Part shown: positions 15,385 through 24,025 of the stretch, one piece after another
Layout: the number at the start of each line of letters is the position of its first letter
How positions within the stretch are numbered: position 1 is the stretch's first letter
NCBI RefSeq assembly: GCF_027627475.1
Contig: NZ_CP115484.1
Span: 5,201,001-5,265,000 of the forward strand
Direction: 5' to 3'
From: Paenibacillus sp. SYP-B4298
Lineage (GTDB): Bacteria; Bacillota; Bacilli; Paenibacillales; Paenibacillaceae
DNA: 64,000 bases
Made by a program: the position numbers and the translations under genes
Notes under the pieces: model-generated
Seen by the model: only the letters and a program-made list of their open reading frames with translations
Database searches by the model: none
What the model was told of the DNA's origin: nothing

Positions 15385-16142
15385 TAGACTCCCTTCAAGT
15401 ATTCTAGTCGAGTTCTGACTCCGTAAGTTATACAGTATAATATATCCATATGTACGAACTTGTTAAACTTTGCAATTGTCATCTCAATCTTTGTAATGTC
15501 TACGTCTAGAAAATCATGAACCAAATTTGTCCATAAATCAGAATATTCATCTCTTATATGATACATTAAGCCAAGATTGCTGAGCCGCTCCGGAATTCGA
15601 ACATGAGACAGTATATCAAGGCTATATTCTAATAATGCATTTTGATTTTCTTTTAGAGCCCTGGCTCTTTTAGGAGTCATTTTATAACAAAGTGAAGAAG
15701 CATTATCATATAATGGGGCTAAGCTCCCATCGTAACCCAAAGCAAAATTCCCCGAATGCCTGTCCCTGTTTCCTATAACAAAATCAAAGATAAACATTTT
15801 AAGAAGTGATCTAAAAGTTTCCTCGCTTACCTTTGTAATTAAATTTTTCAAGGAATAAGTTACATCAAGATCGGAATGAGCCGCCGTGTACAGATCTCCC
15901 ATTTCAATGATATTTCCAATATCATAGCACATTACCCCATTTAATCCTCTATAAGTGCCATATTCACACTCCATACAAGGAATTTTAAATAATGCTGCTA
16001 GATCCTTTGCTATTTCCTCTGTCCATTCTTCGCCAAATTTAAATAACCCTTTCCTTACACCATATTCATCGGTCAGCCACACTTTTTCTGTTATACCTGA
16101 TACAGGAATATCCAGCCTATTCCAGCTTGAAAAATCCTTCAT
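15384..16142 (-). CDS. HipA-like kinase-fold protein
   Basis: 252 residues from the ATG at 16142, with GGAGGAGG right before it. GVRKGLFKFGEEW (29-41) may hold the ATP-binding lysine, and EIAKDLAALFKIPCMECEYGTYRG fits the HipA-type N-lobe. FDFVIGNRDRHSGNFAL (119-135) is the catalytic loop with Asp127 and Asn132. APLYDNASSL (142-151) is the metal-binding Asp146 motif. All key kinase residues seem present. Relatives range from HipA toxins, which phosphorylate tRNA synthetases, to CtkA-type protein kinases. It lacks the usual HipB helix-turn-helix partner and instead has a small unknown protein downstream. The pair is AT-rich and sits between GC-richer genes, so it was probably acquired. Confidence 0.82.
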   Translation of the reverse strand: MKDFSSWNRLDIPVSGITEKVWLTDEYGVRKGLFKFGEEWTEEIAKDLAALFKIPCMECEYGTYRGLNGVMCYDIGNIIEMGDLYTAAHSDLDVTYSLKNLITKVSEETFRSLLKMFIFDFVIGNRDRHSGNFALGYDGSLAPLYDNASSLCYKMTPKRARALKENQNALLEYSLDILSHVRIPERLSNLGLMYHIRDEYSDLWTNLVHDFLDVDITKIEMTIAKFNKFVHMDILYCITYGVRTRLEYLKGV

Positions 16143-16257
16143 GTTCCTCCTCCATGACATGGATGAGATTTATACTAATGTTTACTTTAATGAAGTCAAG
16201 TGAAGCTGTTCTTGAGTAGTCAACATATTCAGCCTCTGTTTATTTATTGTTATGCTC

Positions 16258-16266
16258 ATTATACCA
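16258..16266 (-). promoter_or_regulatory. Extended -10 promoter for the HipA-like operon
   Basis: Minus strand TGGTATAAT, an extended -10, about 115 bases upstream of the HipA-like start. A clear -35 is not seen. Confidence 0.4.
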
Positions 16267-16322
16267 TATACTATACATTCGTCTGGTAACACACATATAA
16301 GAATGACAAATAAAACATAACT

Positions 16323-16349
16323 CAAAAAAGACACCTGGTATGGTGTCTT
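16323..16349 (-). terminator. Rho-independent terminator of mmuM
   Basis: AAGACACC (16328-16335) pairs with GGTGTCTT (16342-16349); on the minus strand the stem is followed by a T run. It lies 65 bases past the mmuM stop. Confidence 0.88.
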
Positions 16350-16413
16350 GAATAAGGGTTAAGCGATTCTTTTTAACTCTAGCCTATTATAATGGCATTC
16401 TTCCATCAGCGCT

Positions 16414-17487
16414 CTAGCCGCGCCATCTTCTCGCAATCGCCTCGATATGCTCTGGCGAGGTCCTACAGCAGCCCCCGATGATGCGCGCTCCTGCCTCATA
16501 CCACGCCTGCGCGTCCAGCTCCACGATGCCGCCGCATGCCTCATGCTCGCCGCTATGCCATGTCTTCGTCTGCGCGTCATAGACCTCACCCGAGTTCGGA
16601 TAGACGATGATCGGCTTGCTCGTGCTCGCCCGCAGCGTCTTCACGGCCTCACCCGTGATTGCGGCAGGCGCGCAGTTCAGGCCGATCGCAGCAATCTGCG
16701 GGTAGCCCTCCAGCTCCGCCGCGCATTCCGCCAGCGGCGTGCCCTCGCTGATCGATTGTGCATCGCGCAGCGAGAACGACATCCACGCATAGGCGTCAGG
16801 CCACTCCTGCAGCAGCCGAGCCAGCACGCGCGCCTCCTGCAGCGAAGGAATCGTCTCCATCGCCAGCACATCGGCACCCGCCGCGATCAGCGCGGCAAGC
16901 CGCGGGCGGTGGAACTGCTCCAGCGCCTCATCCGTTACCCCATAGTGGCCGACATACTCCGAGCCATCCGCCAGGTACGCCCCGTAGGGGCCGACCGAGG
17001 CCGCCACCAGCGGACGGGGACGGGATGCGCGGGCCGCATCGATGCCCTGTCCTTCATCTAGGCCCGCACTAGCTCCCGCTGCTTCCGACGCTTCCTCCAT
17101 AGCACCCATAGCGGCCATAGCAGCCATTCCTGCCGCCTGCTGCTGCCACTCCTGCCAGAAATCATCGCGCGCGCGCCTTGCCAGCTCGACCGTCTTCCCG
17201 ATCAGCGCTAGCGCCTCCTGCTCCGACAGACCACGCTTCAGGAAGCCGTCCACCGTCGCCTGGTAGCTGGATGTAATCGAGCAATCCGCACCTGCCCGGT
17301 AATAGGCCAGATGCACCTTATAGATCATCTCCGGCTGCTCTAGCAGGACACGCGCCGACCAGAGCGGATCATCCAGATTGCAGCCATGCCGCTCCAGCTC
17401 CGTCGCCAACGCGCCATCAAGGATCATTAACGGGTAATCTGCCAATAGCTTCTCGATTGGATTCCCAACACCGTTCATTTCGGTCAC
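16414..17487 (-). CDS. mmuM: Homocysteine S-methyltransferase
   Basis: 357 residues. It transfers a methyl group from S-methylmethionine (or SAM) to homocysteine, giving methionine. LDGALATELERHGCNLDDPLWSARVL (about 23-48) is the family N-terminus. GLNCAP and GGCCRTSPEHI hold the three zinc-binding cysteines at the usual places. An unusual insert at about 118-160 (QQQAAGMAAMAAMGAMEEASEAAGASAG...), rich in Ala, Met, Gly and Glu, separates the two halves and makes the protein longer than typical ~310-residue relatives. It follows the mmuP permease gene on the same strand, a standard pairing for S-methylmethionine salvage. A clear terminator ends the unit. Confidence 0.92.
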   Translation of the reverse strand: MTEMNGVGNPIEKLLADYPLMILDGALATELERHGCNLDDPLWSARVLLEQPEMIYKVHLAYYRAGADCSITSSYQATVDGFLKRGLSEQEALALIGKTVELARRARDDFWQEWQQQAAGMAAMAAMGAMEEASEAAGASAGLDEGQGIDAARASRPRPLVAASVGPYGAYLADGSEYVGHYGVTDEALEQFHRPRLAALIAAGADVLAMETIPSLQEARVLARLLQEWPDAYAWMSFSLRDAQSISEGTPLAECAAELEGYPQIAAIGLNCAPAAITGEAVKTLRASTSKPIIVYPNSGEVYDAQTKTWHSGEHEACGGIVELDAQAWYEAGARIIGGCCRTSPEHIEAIARRWRG

Positions 17488-17525
17488 TCTCCTGATCTGT
17501 TTATTCGGATTCTATGCCGCCAAAT

Positions 17526-18905
17526 TTAACGCGCCTTCTTCCGCACCGTCAGATGGTAGCTGATATAGCACAAGATAATGAACGGCGCCCCGCAATACAG
17601 CGCCACGCGCTGCGCCGGGTCGAACGCGATGCCCACCAGCGAGGCCAGGCACAGCAGGAAGGAGGCAATCGGCACCAGTGGATAGAGCGGTGTCCGGTAT
17701 ACGAGGTCCTTCACCGCGCCCCCGTTCCTCACATACTCCCTGCGGAACATCAACTGCGATGCGCTGATGCTCATCCAGACCACTACGACCGCAAGACCCG
17801 AGATGGACACAAGCGCGATGTAGACCGTATCCGGCGCTACGATACTGGAGAACAGGGCCAGTCCGCCGCCCAGCATACTGAAGATGAGCGCATTCAGCGG
17901 GATACCCTTATCGGTCAGACGGCCGAACATAGGCGGGATCGTCTTCTTATCAGCGAGTGACCACAGCATCCGTGCAGACGCGTATAGACCCGAATTCGCC
18001 GCGGACAAGATGGCCGTCAAAATAACGAAGTTCATCACATCCGCAGCATACGGCACACCGATCCGATCAAGCACAGCAACGAATGGACTCTCCGTCACCC
18101 CCGCCACCTCCATCGGCAGCAGCGCAGACAGCACCACGATGGTGCCGATGAAGAAGATGACCAGCCGCCATAGCGTCGTATGGATGGCCTTCGGAATCGT
18201 CTTCTCCGGGTTATCCGCCTCGCCCGCTGCGATACCGATCAGCTCCGTGCCGGAGAAGGCGAAGTTTACCGCCAGCATCGTCATAACGATGGCGAAGGCG
18301 CCATTTGGAAACCAGCCTGCGCTTGTCAGATTGCTCAGCAGCGGAGCAGGCGCACCATCCGCCATCGGTACGAAGCCGAACACTGCACCCGCTCCGATGA
18401 GGATAAACAGTACAATCGTCAGCACCTTGACCGACGAGAACCAGAATTCCGACTCCGCGAAGAACCGAACGGTTATCGCATTGAGCACGAAGATCAGCAC
18501 CGCGAACAGCGCGCTCCAGATCCACACACTAATATCCGGGAACCAGCGCTGCATGAGCAGCCCCGCTGCCGTGAATTCTGAGCCCAGCGCCACCGTCCAG
18601 GTTAGCCAGTATAGCCAGGCCACCGTATACCCGGTTGCCGGACCAATATATTTTGCAGCATAGCTATGGAATGCCCCCGTCTCCGGCATATGAACCGACA
18701 GCTCCCCCAGACAGAGCATCACCAGATAGACAGCAATCGCGCCGACCATATACGATAAGATCGTTCCGATCGGCCCTGCCTGTTGAATGGTATAACCGGA
18801 GCTTAAGAACAGCCCGGTTCCGATGACGCCGCCCAGCGACAGCATCACGATATGCCGGGTCTGCATTTTACGTTGAAATTGCGGTTTTTCTTCGTTTCCC
18901 ATCAT
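17526..18905 (-). CDS. mmuP: Amino acid permease, probably for S-methylmethionine
   Basis: 459 residues from the ATG at 18905, with GAGGAG upstream; the frame stays open further but the extension is not permease-like. It is an APC-superfamily transporter with about 12 membrane helices. The [21 protein letters not shown] motif near the N-terminus and [25 protein letters not shown] are signatures of the amino acid transporter subfamily. Adjacency to mmuM (38-base gap) supports S-methylmethionine as substrate, as in E. coli MmuP and the Bacillus YbxG-like carriers. From sequence alone a broader amino acid permease is possible. No S-box or T-box leader was seen upstream. Confidence 0.82.
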   Translation of the reverse strand: MMGNEEKPQFQRKMQTRHIVMLSLGGVIGTGLFLSSGYTIQQAGPIGTILSYMVGAIAVYLVMLCLGELSVHMPETGAFHSYAAKYIGPATGYTVAWLYWLTWTVALGSEFTAAGLLMQRWFPDISVWIWSALFAVLIFVLNAITVRFFAESEFWFSSVKVLTIVLFILIGAGAVFGFVPMADGAPAPLLSNLTSAGWFPNGAFAIVMTMLAVNFAFSGTELIGIAAGEADNPEKTIPKAIHTTLWRLVIFFIGTIVVLSALLPMEVAGVTESPFVAVLDRIGVPYAADVMNFVILTAILSAANSGLYASARMLWSLADKKTIPPMFGRLTDKGIPLNALIFSMLGGGLALFSSIVAPDTVYIALVSISGLAVVVVWMSISASQLMFRREYVRNGGAVKDLVYRTPLYPLVPIASFLLCLASLVGIAFDPAQRVALYCGAPFIILCYISYHLTVRKKAR

Positions 18906-18978
18906 GACGTGCTCCTCACCTATTGATTGCTGCTGCAACTGCCCGTGACACTTGTCCATTTCTCCGTAGATGGCATAT

Positions 18979-19022
18979 AAGAAGAGCCCGGTCATCCACC
19001 GCTACTGGTGCATTCCGGGCTC
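18979..19022 (-). terminator. Terminator-like hairpin after the HtrA-CxxC operon
   Basis: GAGCCCGG (18984-18991) pairs with CCGGGCTC (19015-19022), with an inner CACC/GGTG stem. The minus-strand tail is TTCTTATATG. It follows the small CxxH/CxxC gene. Confidence 0.65.
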
Positions 19023-19035
19023 AATCCGTCTCCTG

Positions 19036-19203
19036 CTATACAACGAGGAACGTTGCAGGCTCCTCGCACAGCTCGCACTTAACCGGAGGATCCCAATTGG
19101 CAAAATGGGTCTCCTTCAGATCCACCACATCCGGCGCATCCTCGAATTCGTCTACAAACTTGTCAATTGCCAATTCAACATGCTCTTTGCAAATACAATA
19201 CAT
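19036..19203 (-). CDS. Small CxxH/CxxC zinc-ribbon-like protein
   Basis: 55 residues: MYCICKEHVELAIDKFVDEF, an acidic middle, then PVKCELCEEPATFLVV. The CKEH and CELC pairs would make one zinc site. Size, motifs and position directly downstream of the HtrA-like gene match the CxxH/CxxC protein family known next to yyxA in Bacillus (BA_5709 type). Function unknown; perhaps a zinc-dependent adaptor of the protease or Wal locus. The start has no strong ribosome site (GGAG about 15 bases up). Confidence 0.82.
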   Translation of the reverse strand: MYCICKEHVELAIDKFVDEFEDAPDVVDLKETHFANWDPPVKCELCEEPATFLVV

Positions 19204-19250
19204 AGTCGGGTATGCAGCTCCATCTCTGTCGGCTGTTCAGCCCTGATTGG

Positions 19251-20552
19251 TTATTCCTCTTCCGCCAGCTCTGCCAGGGTGAACGACACCTTGTTCAGCT
19301 CGCCATCACGGTAAAAGGCCAGTTCAATTGTATCACCAATTTGTTTTTTTGTGTACAGGTACTTGCGCAGCTCCATCATGCTGCCAATCTCTTGCCGATC
19401 CAGCCTGACGATCACATCGTTAAATTTGATCCCCGCCTTCTTCGCCGGCCCGACAGCCTCCAGCACGATCACGCCGCGCTTCACATCCTTCGGCAGCTTC
19501 AGCTCCTCGCTGTCCGCCACATCGCTATCCTTGCCCTTGGTCTCGGCAGCATATGCCTTCTGGGCATAATATTGCTCCAGATCGAGCGTGTAGACACCCA
19601 GATAAGGACGCTTCACCTTGCCATACTGGATCAGGCTCTCCACAATCGGCAACACATTATGCATCGGAATCGCAAAGCCCAGTCCCTCTACCCCGTAATC
19701 GGCCACCTTCATGCTGTTAATGCCGATCAGCCGCCCATTCAGGTCGATCAACGCACCACCGCTATTGCCCTGATTGATCGAGGCATCAATCTGAATCACT
19801 TCCTGCTCCCAATCATAGATGCCGTCCTGGTTCAGCGAGACGGGAATGTAACGCCGCGTCTTGCTCACAATCCCCATCGTCAGCGAATCGCCCAGTCCCA
19901 GCGGGTTGCCGATCGCAATGACGGTTTCTCCGTCGCGCAGCGCCATCGAATCGCCGATATCAGCGATCGTGTCGATGCCCTTCCCGTCCATCTCCAACAC
20001 CGCCAGATCGGTGATCTGATCCTTCCCGAGCAGCCGTGCTGTCCGCACCTGCCCGCTTGCCAGCACCGCCTTGATCGATTCGGCGCCATCTACAACATGA
20101 TAGTTCGTAATGATGCGAACCTTCCCGTCATCCTTCTGGAAGATGACACCGGAGCCCATACTGGCTGTCTGATAGACGGCCTCTGTGTCCGCGCTTTCAT
20201 CGCTTGCACCGCCTTCGCCCTTCGCAGCACCGCTGCCCGGACGGGCAGCCAGCTTCTGCTCATTCAGGATGCTCACAACAGCCGGCCCAATCTTGGCCGC
20301 TGCAACAATCGGCCGCTCATACGGGTCGAGTGCCTGCAGTGATCCAGCAGTCTCATGCCTGGCCGCCCCCGTATCAAACATCAGGCCGAACAGCAGTACA
20401 GCGGCGAGGGCGCTGATCAAGGAAGACGTAAAGGCGATGCGGACTGGCGTCCAGCGAATCTTCGAGCTGAACCGGGGCATCGATGTCCTCTGTTCCAAGC
20501 GAGCCTTGCGGGATACCTTCGTCGAAAAAAAATCGTCGTCGAACAAACTCAT
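19251..20552 (-). CDS. htrA: HtrA/DegP-like membrane serine protease
   Basis: 433 residues from the ATG at 20552 (MSLFDDDFFSTK), with GAGGGG upstream. It has a short cytoplasmic tail, a membrane segment (VRIAFTSSLISALAAVLLFGLMF), a disordered Gly/Ser/Glu linker, then the trypsin-like domain with the catalytic triad His (TNYHVVDG), Asp (TDLAVLEM) and Ser (INQGNSGGAL), and one PDZ domain (RGVIVLEAVGPAKKAGIKFNDVIVRLDRQEIGSM). It degrades misfolded exported proteins. Its place at the end of the walRK-yycHIJ locus is the same as yyxA in Bacillus subtilis. Confidence 0.93.
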   Translation of the reverse strand: MSLFDDDFFSTKVSRKARLEQRTSMPRFSSKIRWTPVRIAFTSSLISALAAVLLFGLMFDTGAARHETAGSLQALDPYERPIVAAAKIGPAVVSILNEQKLAARPGSGAAKGEGGASDESADTEAVYQTASMGSGVIFQKDDGKVRIITNYHVVDGAESIKAVLASGQVRTARLLGKDQITDLAVLEMDGKGIDTIADIGDSMALRDGETVIAIGNPLGLGDSLTMGIVSKTRRYIPVSLNQDGIYDWEQEVIQIDASINQGNSGGALIDLNGRLIGINSMKVADYGVEGLGFAIPMHNVLPIVESLIQYGKVKRPYLGVYTLDLEQYYAQKAYAAETKGKDSDVADSEELKLPKDVKRGVIVLEAVGPAKKAGIKFNDVIVRLDRQEIGSMMELRKYLYTKKQIGDTIELAFYRDGELNKVSFTLAELAEEE

Positions 20553-20811
20553 TGCACCGATCGCCCCTCCCGATGCCGCACGCATCAAGACTATATTTTA
20601 AGCTGCCGTTCTTCTCTCCCGCATCCTCGACTGCATTGTCACACGCCACAGCAACTTGCTGCAGCGGGAAATATGGCTGCGACAGGAATGTTTTTCGGAT
20701 GAATCGACTACACTATTAATAGATTGCATAGATATAGATAGGCTTAGAGCTGTACACATCCCAGCTATCTACCATTATACCTTACTTCCCCACAAAAGGA
20801 GCGATAAAAAA

Positions 20812-21036
20812 ATGTCAACGCGATCCACCTCTCCCGCCTGGGAGCACGTCCAGCTTGTCGGAGCCATCGCCGATCTCAAGGATGACCATTATCAGCTACT
20901 TCTTACGCTCAGTTCCATGATAGAACTGCTCATCGATAAAGGCATCCTGACGCGTGAGGAGCTTGCTGACAAGGCTGCGATTCTTGATCGGGAGCTCACA
21001 GCTACTATCTCCGCTTCACTTCGTCCCATTCGGTAG
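20812..21036 (+). CDS. Small helical protein, unrecognised
   Basis: 74 residues, from an ATG with AAGGAG upstream. The sequence EHVQLVGAIADLKDDHYQLLLTLSSMIELLIDKGILTREELADKAAILDRELTA is protein-like, amphipathic and helical. It resembles the short helix bundle seen in the nitrile hydratase beta/accessory N-region, but I would not assign it. The 3' end overlaps the 3' end of the convergent yycJ gene by 32 bases, so the two transcripts are antisense at their ends. A good ribosome site and codon pattern argue that it is real. Confidence 0.62.
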   Translation: MSTRSTSPAWEHVQLVGAIADLKDDHYQLLLTLSSMIELLIDKGILTREELADKAAILDRELTATISASLRPIR

Positions 21037-21823
21037 GGCGATCATGATAGGTGTCCTTAATTGCGAATTCATCCCGCTTAAAAAAGAACCCGCGGTTCTC
21101 TAATATACTATTCACCGTGAGCTTGGCCAAATCCATCTGATTATGGTCGAGGCTCAGATGCGCCAGATACACCCGCTGCGTCCGGTCGGCCATCAGCTCG
21201 CAGAGCGCCTCCCCAGCCGCCTCATTGGACAGATGGCCCAGATCGCCAAGAATCCGCCGCTTAATATTCCACGGATAACGTCCCACGCGGAGCATCTCTA
21301 TATCATGATTAGATTCCAGCACGAGCACATCCGATCCGGCAACCTGCTCCTTCACCTTGTCGCTCATATAGCCAAGATCCGTCACCAGACTCAGCTTGCT
21401 GTTCCCATTGTACAGGCAATAGCCGACCGGCTCTGCTGCATCATGCGAGATCGCATAGGACTCCGCCCGCAAGCGACCCAGCGGGCCGCCGAACTCAACG
21501 GACCCGCCAGTAGGCAGCACCTTGCGCTTATCCTCTGCAATCTCGCCTACATGCTTATTCATTTCCTCCCAGGTCGCTTCGTTCGCATAGATGGGCAGCT
21601 CGTATTTGCGGGCGATCGCACCCAATCCCTTGATATGATCCGAATGCTCATGCGTAATTAGAATGGCATCGAGCGAGCTCGGCTCAACCTCCCGCGACTT
21701 CATTAACTGCTCCAGCTTCCTCGCGCTCAAGCCGGCATCGATCAGAATCATCGCATCCTCCGACTGCACGATCGTTGCATTCCCCGTCGAGCCGCTCGCC
21801 AGCACTGTAAATCGTAATCCCAT
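21005..21823 (-). CDS. yycJ: MBL-fold nuclease-like hydrolase of the Wal locus
   Basis: 272 residues from the ATG at 21823 (MGLRFTVLASGSTGNATIV); the frame extends 19 codons upstream without support. The metallo-beta-lactamase metal site is clear: THEHSDHIKGLG, later ISHDA, TDLGYMS and YLAHLSLDHN. Known as YycJ or WalJ, it is proposed to be a double-strand DNA 5'-exonuclease acting in replication and cell division. It is at the conserved place after yycI. A 3' overlap with a small plus-strand gene is noted. Confidence 0.93.
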   Translation of the reverse strand: MGLRFTVLASGSTGNATIVQSEDAMILIDAGLSARKLEQLMKSREVEPSSLDAILITHEHSDHIKGLGAIARKYELPIYANEATWEEMNKHVGEIAEDKRKVLPTGGSVEFGGPLGRLRAESYAISHDAAEPVGYCLYNGNSKLSLVTDLGYMSDKVKEQVAGSDVLVLESNHDIEMLRVGRYPWNIKRRILGDLGHLSNEAAGEALCELMADRTQRVYLAHLSLDHNQMDLAKLTVNSILENRGFFFKRDEFAIKDTYHDRPTEWDEVKRR

Positions 21824-21845
21824 ACCTCTCTTGCCTTCCCTCTCC

Positions 21846-22610
21846 CTACTGGCCGTCTTCCGCCTTCCCGGCAGCTTCATTCTCTATGACCACCTCAGCG
21901 GTGATCGCATTAATATAGTACACTTCCCCATCCTCAAGCAGCACCCGCCACGATGGCGAGGCCACCTGCATATCCGTATCAAAGAACAGCCCGTGATAAC
22001 CTAGCCGAATATCCTTAATTCCCGATCCAGGCTGCAGATACTTCTCGATCAATCGACCGATTGCCTTGGATGCCGACAGCACCGCCTGATCACGCGGCTT
22101 GCCATTCTTCACCTGCTCCACAGTCAACTGCCTGTAAGCCATAATCTTCTGATTGCTGTAGCGCAGCTCCAGCTTTGCGTCAAACATCGGCAGATTGTCT
22201 ACCATCCGGTACAGCACGAACAAGCCGTCCGTGCCATAGGTGCTGGCCTCGGAATCGAACGCATATTGATCCAGTGAGGGGATGACACTGCCCAACTCGT
22301 CTTGCAGCTCCTTCTCATTGAAGATAATTCTACTGTTAACCGGCGTCTCCAGCAGCTTCTCCTCCACACTGTCTGGGGCCTGCTCGAACCTGTACTCCAG
22401 ATCCGGCAGCACCGGCGTGCCCGATGGAATCTTGCCGAGCAACCGCACATTCTTCTCTTGCATAATGCGTTGCGTCTCCGGAGGCAGGTCCGTCATATCC
22501 ATATTGGTGTCGATCCGCTCGCGTACATCCAGCCATAGCTGGTAGCCGAGCAGCACATTCAGCATAATAAAGGCGAAGATCAACACGCTCTTCGCTCTGC
22601 CCCAATCCAT
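21846..22610 (-). CDS. yycI: WalK regulator YycI
   Basis: 254 residues from the ATG at 22610 (MDWGRAKSVLIFAFIMLNVLLGYQLW), with GGGAGGG upstream. One N-terminal membrane helix is followed by an external domain with the YycI-type C-terminal repeat (GYHGLFFDTDMQVASPSWRVLLEDGEVYYINAITAEVV). YycI and YycH bind WalK in the membrane and tune its activity. It is next to yycH and yycJ in the conserved order. The C-terminal end (NEAAGKAEDGQ) is acidic. Confidence 0.93.
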   Translation of the reverse strand: MDWGRAKSVLIFAFIMLNVLLGYQLWLDVRERIDTNMDMTDLPPETQRIMQEKNVRLLGKIPSGTPVLPDLEYRFEQAPDSVEEKLLETPVNSRIIFNEKELQDELGSVIPSLDQYAFDSEASTYGTDGLFVLYRMVDNLPMFDAKLELRYSNQKIMAYRQLTVEQVKNGKPRDQAVLSASKAIGRLIEKYLQPGSGIKDIRLGYHGLFFDTDMQVASPSWRVLLEDGEVYYINAITAEVVIENEAAGKAEDGQ

Positions 22611-22639
22611 AGACCCTCCCACCCCCGTTCCTAAATTGC

Positions 22640-24025
22640 CTACTTATCCGGTGTCTGCCCCGGCTGGGATGCTGCGTTGCCGTCTAACGGCTCGCGCCGA
22701 GCCGGGTTCGGCACCTCCTGCTCCAGCACCGTGCCGGCAGGCAGCGCCTCGCCGAGTACCTCCGTTGTGCCGTCCTGCAGCCGCACTGCCCACACCGGAG
22801 TGAGCCGCAACTGCTTGCCCCCTGTTAGCGAAGGCCGCAGTGCCGGATAGACCGCTTCGACCTCGGCGCGTCGATCGTAGGCCGACACCAGTTGCTTCAA
22901 CTGCTCGCCCCCTGGCAGGTAGCGAACCACCTTCTCGGCCTTGCCGCTGGCAATCGTCATGAGCGACCGCTCATATTCCGTGACAATCCCTTGCTGCACC
23001 GCCAGCTCCATCAGCCCGAAGCGGAAGCTCGGCAGGCTCAGGATCGGCAGCGATTGATAATATTGACGGAACTCCAGCCGCCCGCTGTCCTCCGGCTCCG
23101 GGTTGACGAATCGATGCAGCCCGTCCCACCCGCCATGCTGATTGATGAACGAGATCGCCGAGTAGACATTGCTGCTCAGCACATCCTTCGTACTGGCGGC
23201 CGCGACAGGGTCCGTGAATTTAATCCACTGACCATCCTGCTCCACCTGCATGCCGCGTTTGCCGTCCGTATAGATCTGTGTGCCGCTCCGATCCTCGATC
23301 GTGCGGGTACTGCTCGGATCGAAGAACAGATTCTTTTGCATCTGCTCTGGTGAATACATCTCATAGTGGATGACCGATTCGATGGCCTCCAGCGGACGCA
23401 GCGGCAGATACAGCTCGCCATCCGCTGTGGCATAAGACGGCCAATACTCTCCATAGCCCGCATACTCCTGGACATCGCTGATCGTCAGGTCAGCCCGGAT
23501 CGATTCATACACCATGCTCGTCACTGAACTGAAGAAGTAGACTCGTACTTCCTCGCGATCCTTCATTCGATAGATCCAGATGCGATCAATCTGATCATTA
23601 AGGAACATCAGATCGCCGTCCAGCTTCATCATCTTCTGCAGCAGCTCGACCGGAACGCCGTAGCCGAAGCGAAGCTCAAGCCCTACCTCCTGGCTGCGGA
23701 TGGTGTCCCAGTCCTGCACATTGCGCAGATTGCGCTCGAAGCTCTTGAACTCGCGGCCGCGCAGCCTCTCCAGGATACGGTTATAGAATTCAGTGTCGGG
23801 ATACAGCACCGTATGCTTATCCCCCCCGAGATGCAGCACGATGTCCTCAGGGAAGATCAGGTTCTCTACCCGCTCCTCCTGTCCGATCTTCTCGGTCTGG
23901 ACATAATCCTGCTCGGTGGAGACGATCGTGCCCAGACTTGGGAAGCTATAAGCAAGAAAGTAGCTTTGCAGCAGGCTTAGCACGACGAGGAAGGCCAATA
24001 CACCGGTCTTGATTTTCTCGATCAT
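22640..24025 (-). CDS. yycH: WalK regulator YycH
   Basis: 461 residues. One N-terminal membrane anchor (TGVLAFLVVLSLLQSYFLAYSFP) is followed by a large external region (EDIVLHLGGDKHTVLYPDTEFYNRILERL, later SVIHYEMYSPEQMQKNLFFDPSSTRTIEDRSGTQIYTDGKRGMQVE). Length and order fit YycH, which with YycI controls the WalK kinase. The start overlaps the walK stop by four bases (ATGA), with GAGAGGGG ahead. Confidence 0.94.
   Translation of the reverse strand: MIEKIKTGVLAFLVVLSLLQSYFLAYSFPSLGTIVSTEQDYVQTEKIGQEERVENLIFPEDIVLHLGGDKHTVLYPDTEFYNRILERLRGREFKSFERNLRNVQDWDTIRSQEVGLELRFGYGVPVELLQKMMKLDGDLMFLNDQIDRIWIYRMKDREEVRVYFFSSVTSMVYESIRADLTISDVQEYAGYGEYWPSYATADGELYLPLRPLEAIESVIHYEMYSPEQMQKNLFFDPSSTRTIEDRSGTQIYTDGKRGMQVEQDGQWIKFTDPVAAASTKDVLSSNVYSAISFINQHGGWDGLHRFVNPEPEDSGRLEFRQYYQSLPILSLPSFRFGLMELAVQQGIVTEYERSLMTIASGKAEKVVRYLPGGEQLKQLVSAYDRRAEVEAVYPALRPSLTGGKQLRLTPVWAVRLQDGTTEVLGEALPAGTVLEQEVPNPARREPLDGNAASQPGQTPDK

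Noticed and set aside
16447..17061. Plus-strand frame of 204 codons, Arg-rich
   Set aside because: It is the antisense shadow of mmuM in GC-rich codons, with no start signal.
18906..19035. Possible S-box (SAM riboswitch) before mmuP
   Set aside because: The structured sequence lacks S-box conserved blocks and is better explained as the terminator of the upstream HtrA/CxxC operon.
19212..20342. 376-codon plus-strand frame opposite htrA
   Set aside because: Antisense shadow of the HtrA gene; no ribosome site and no domain.
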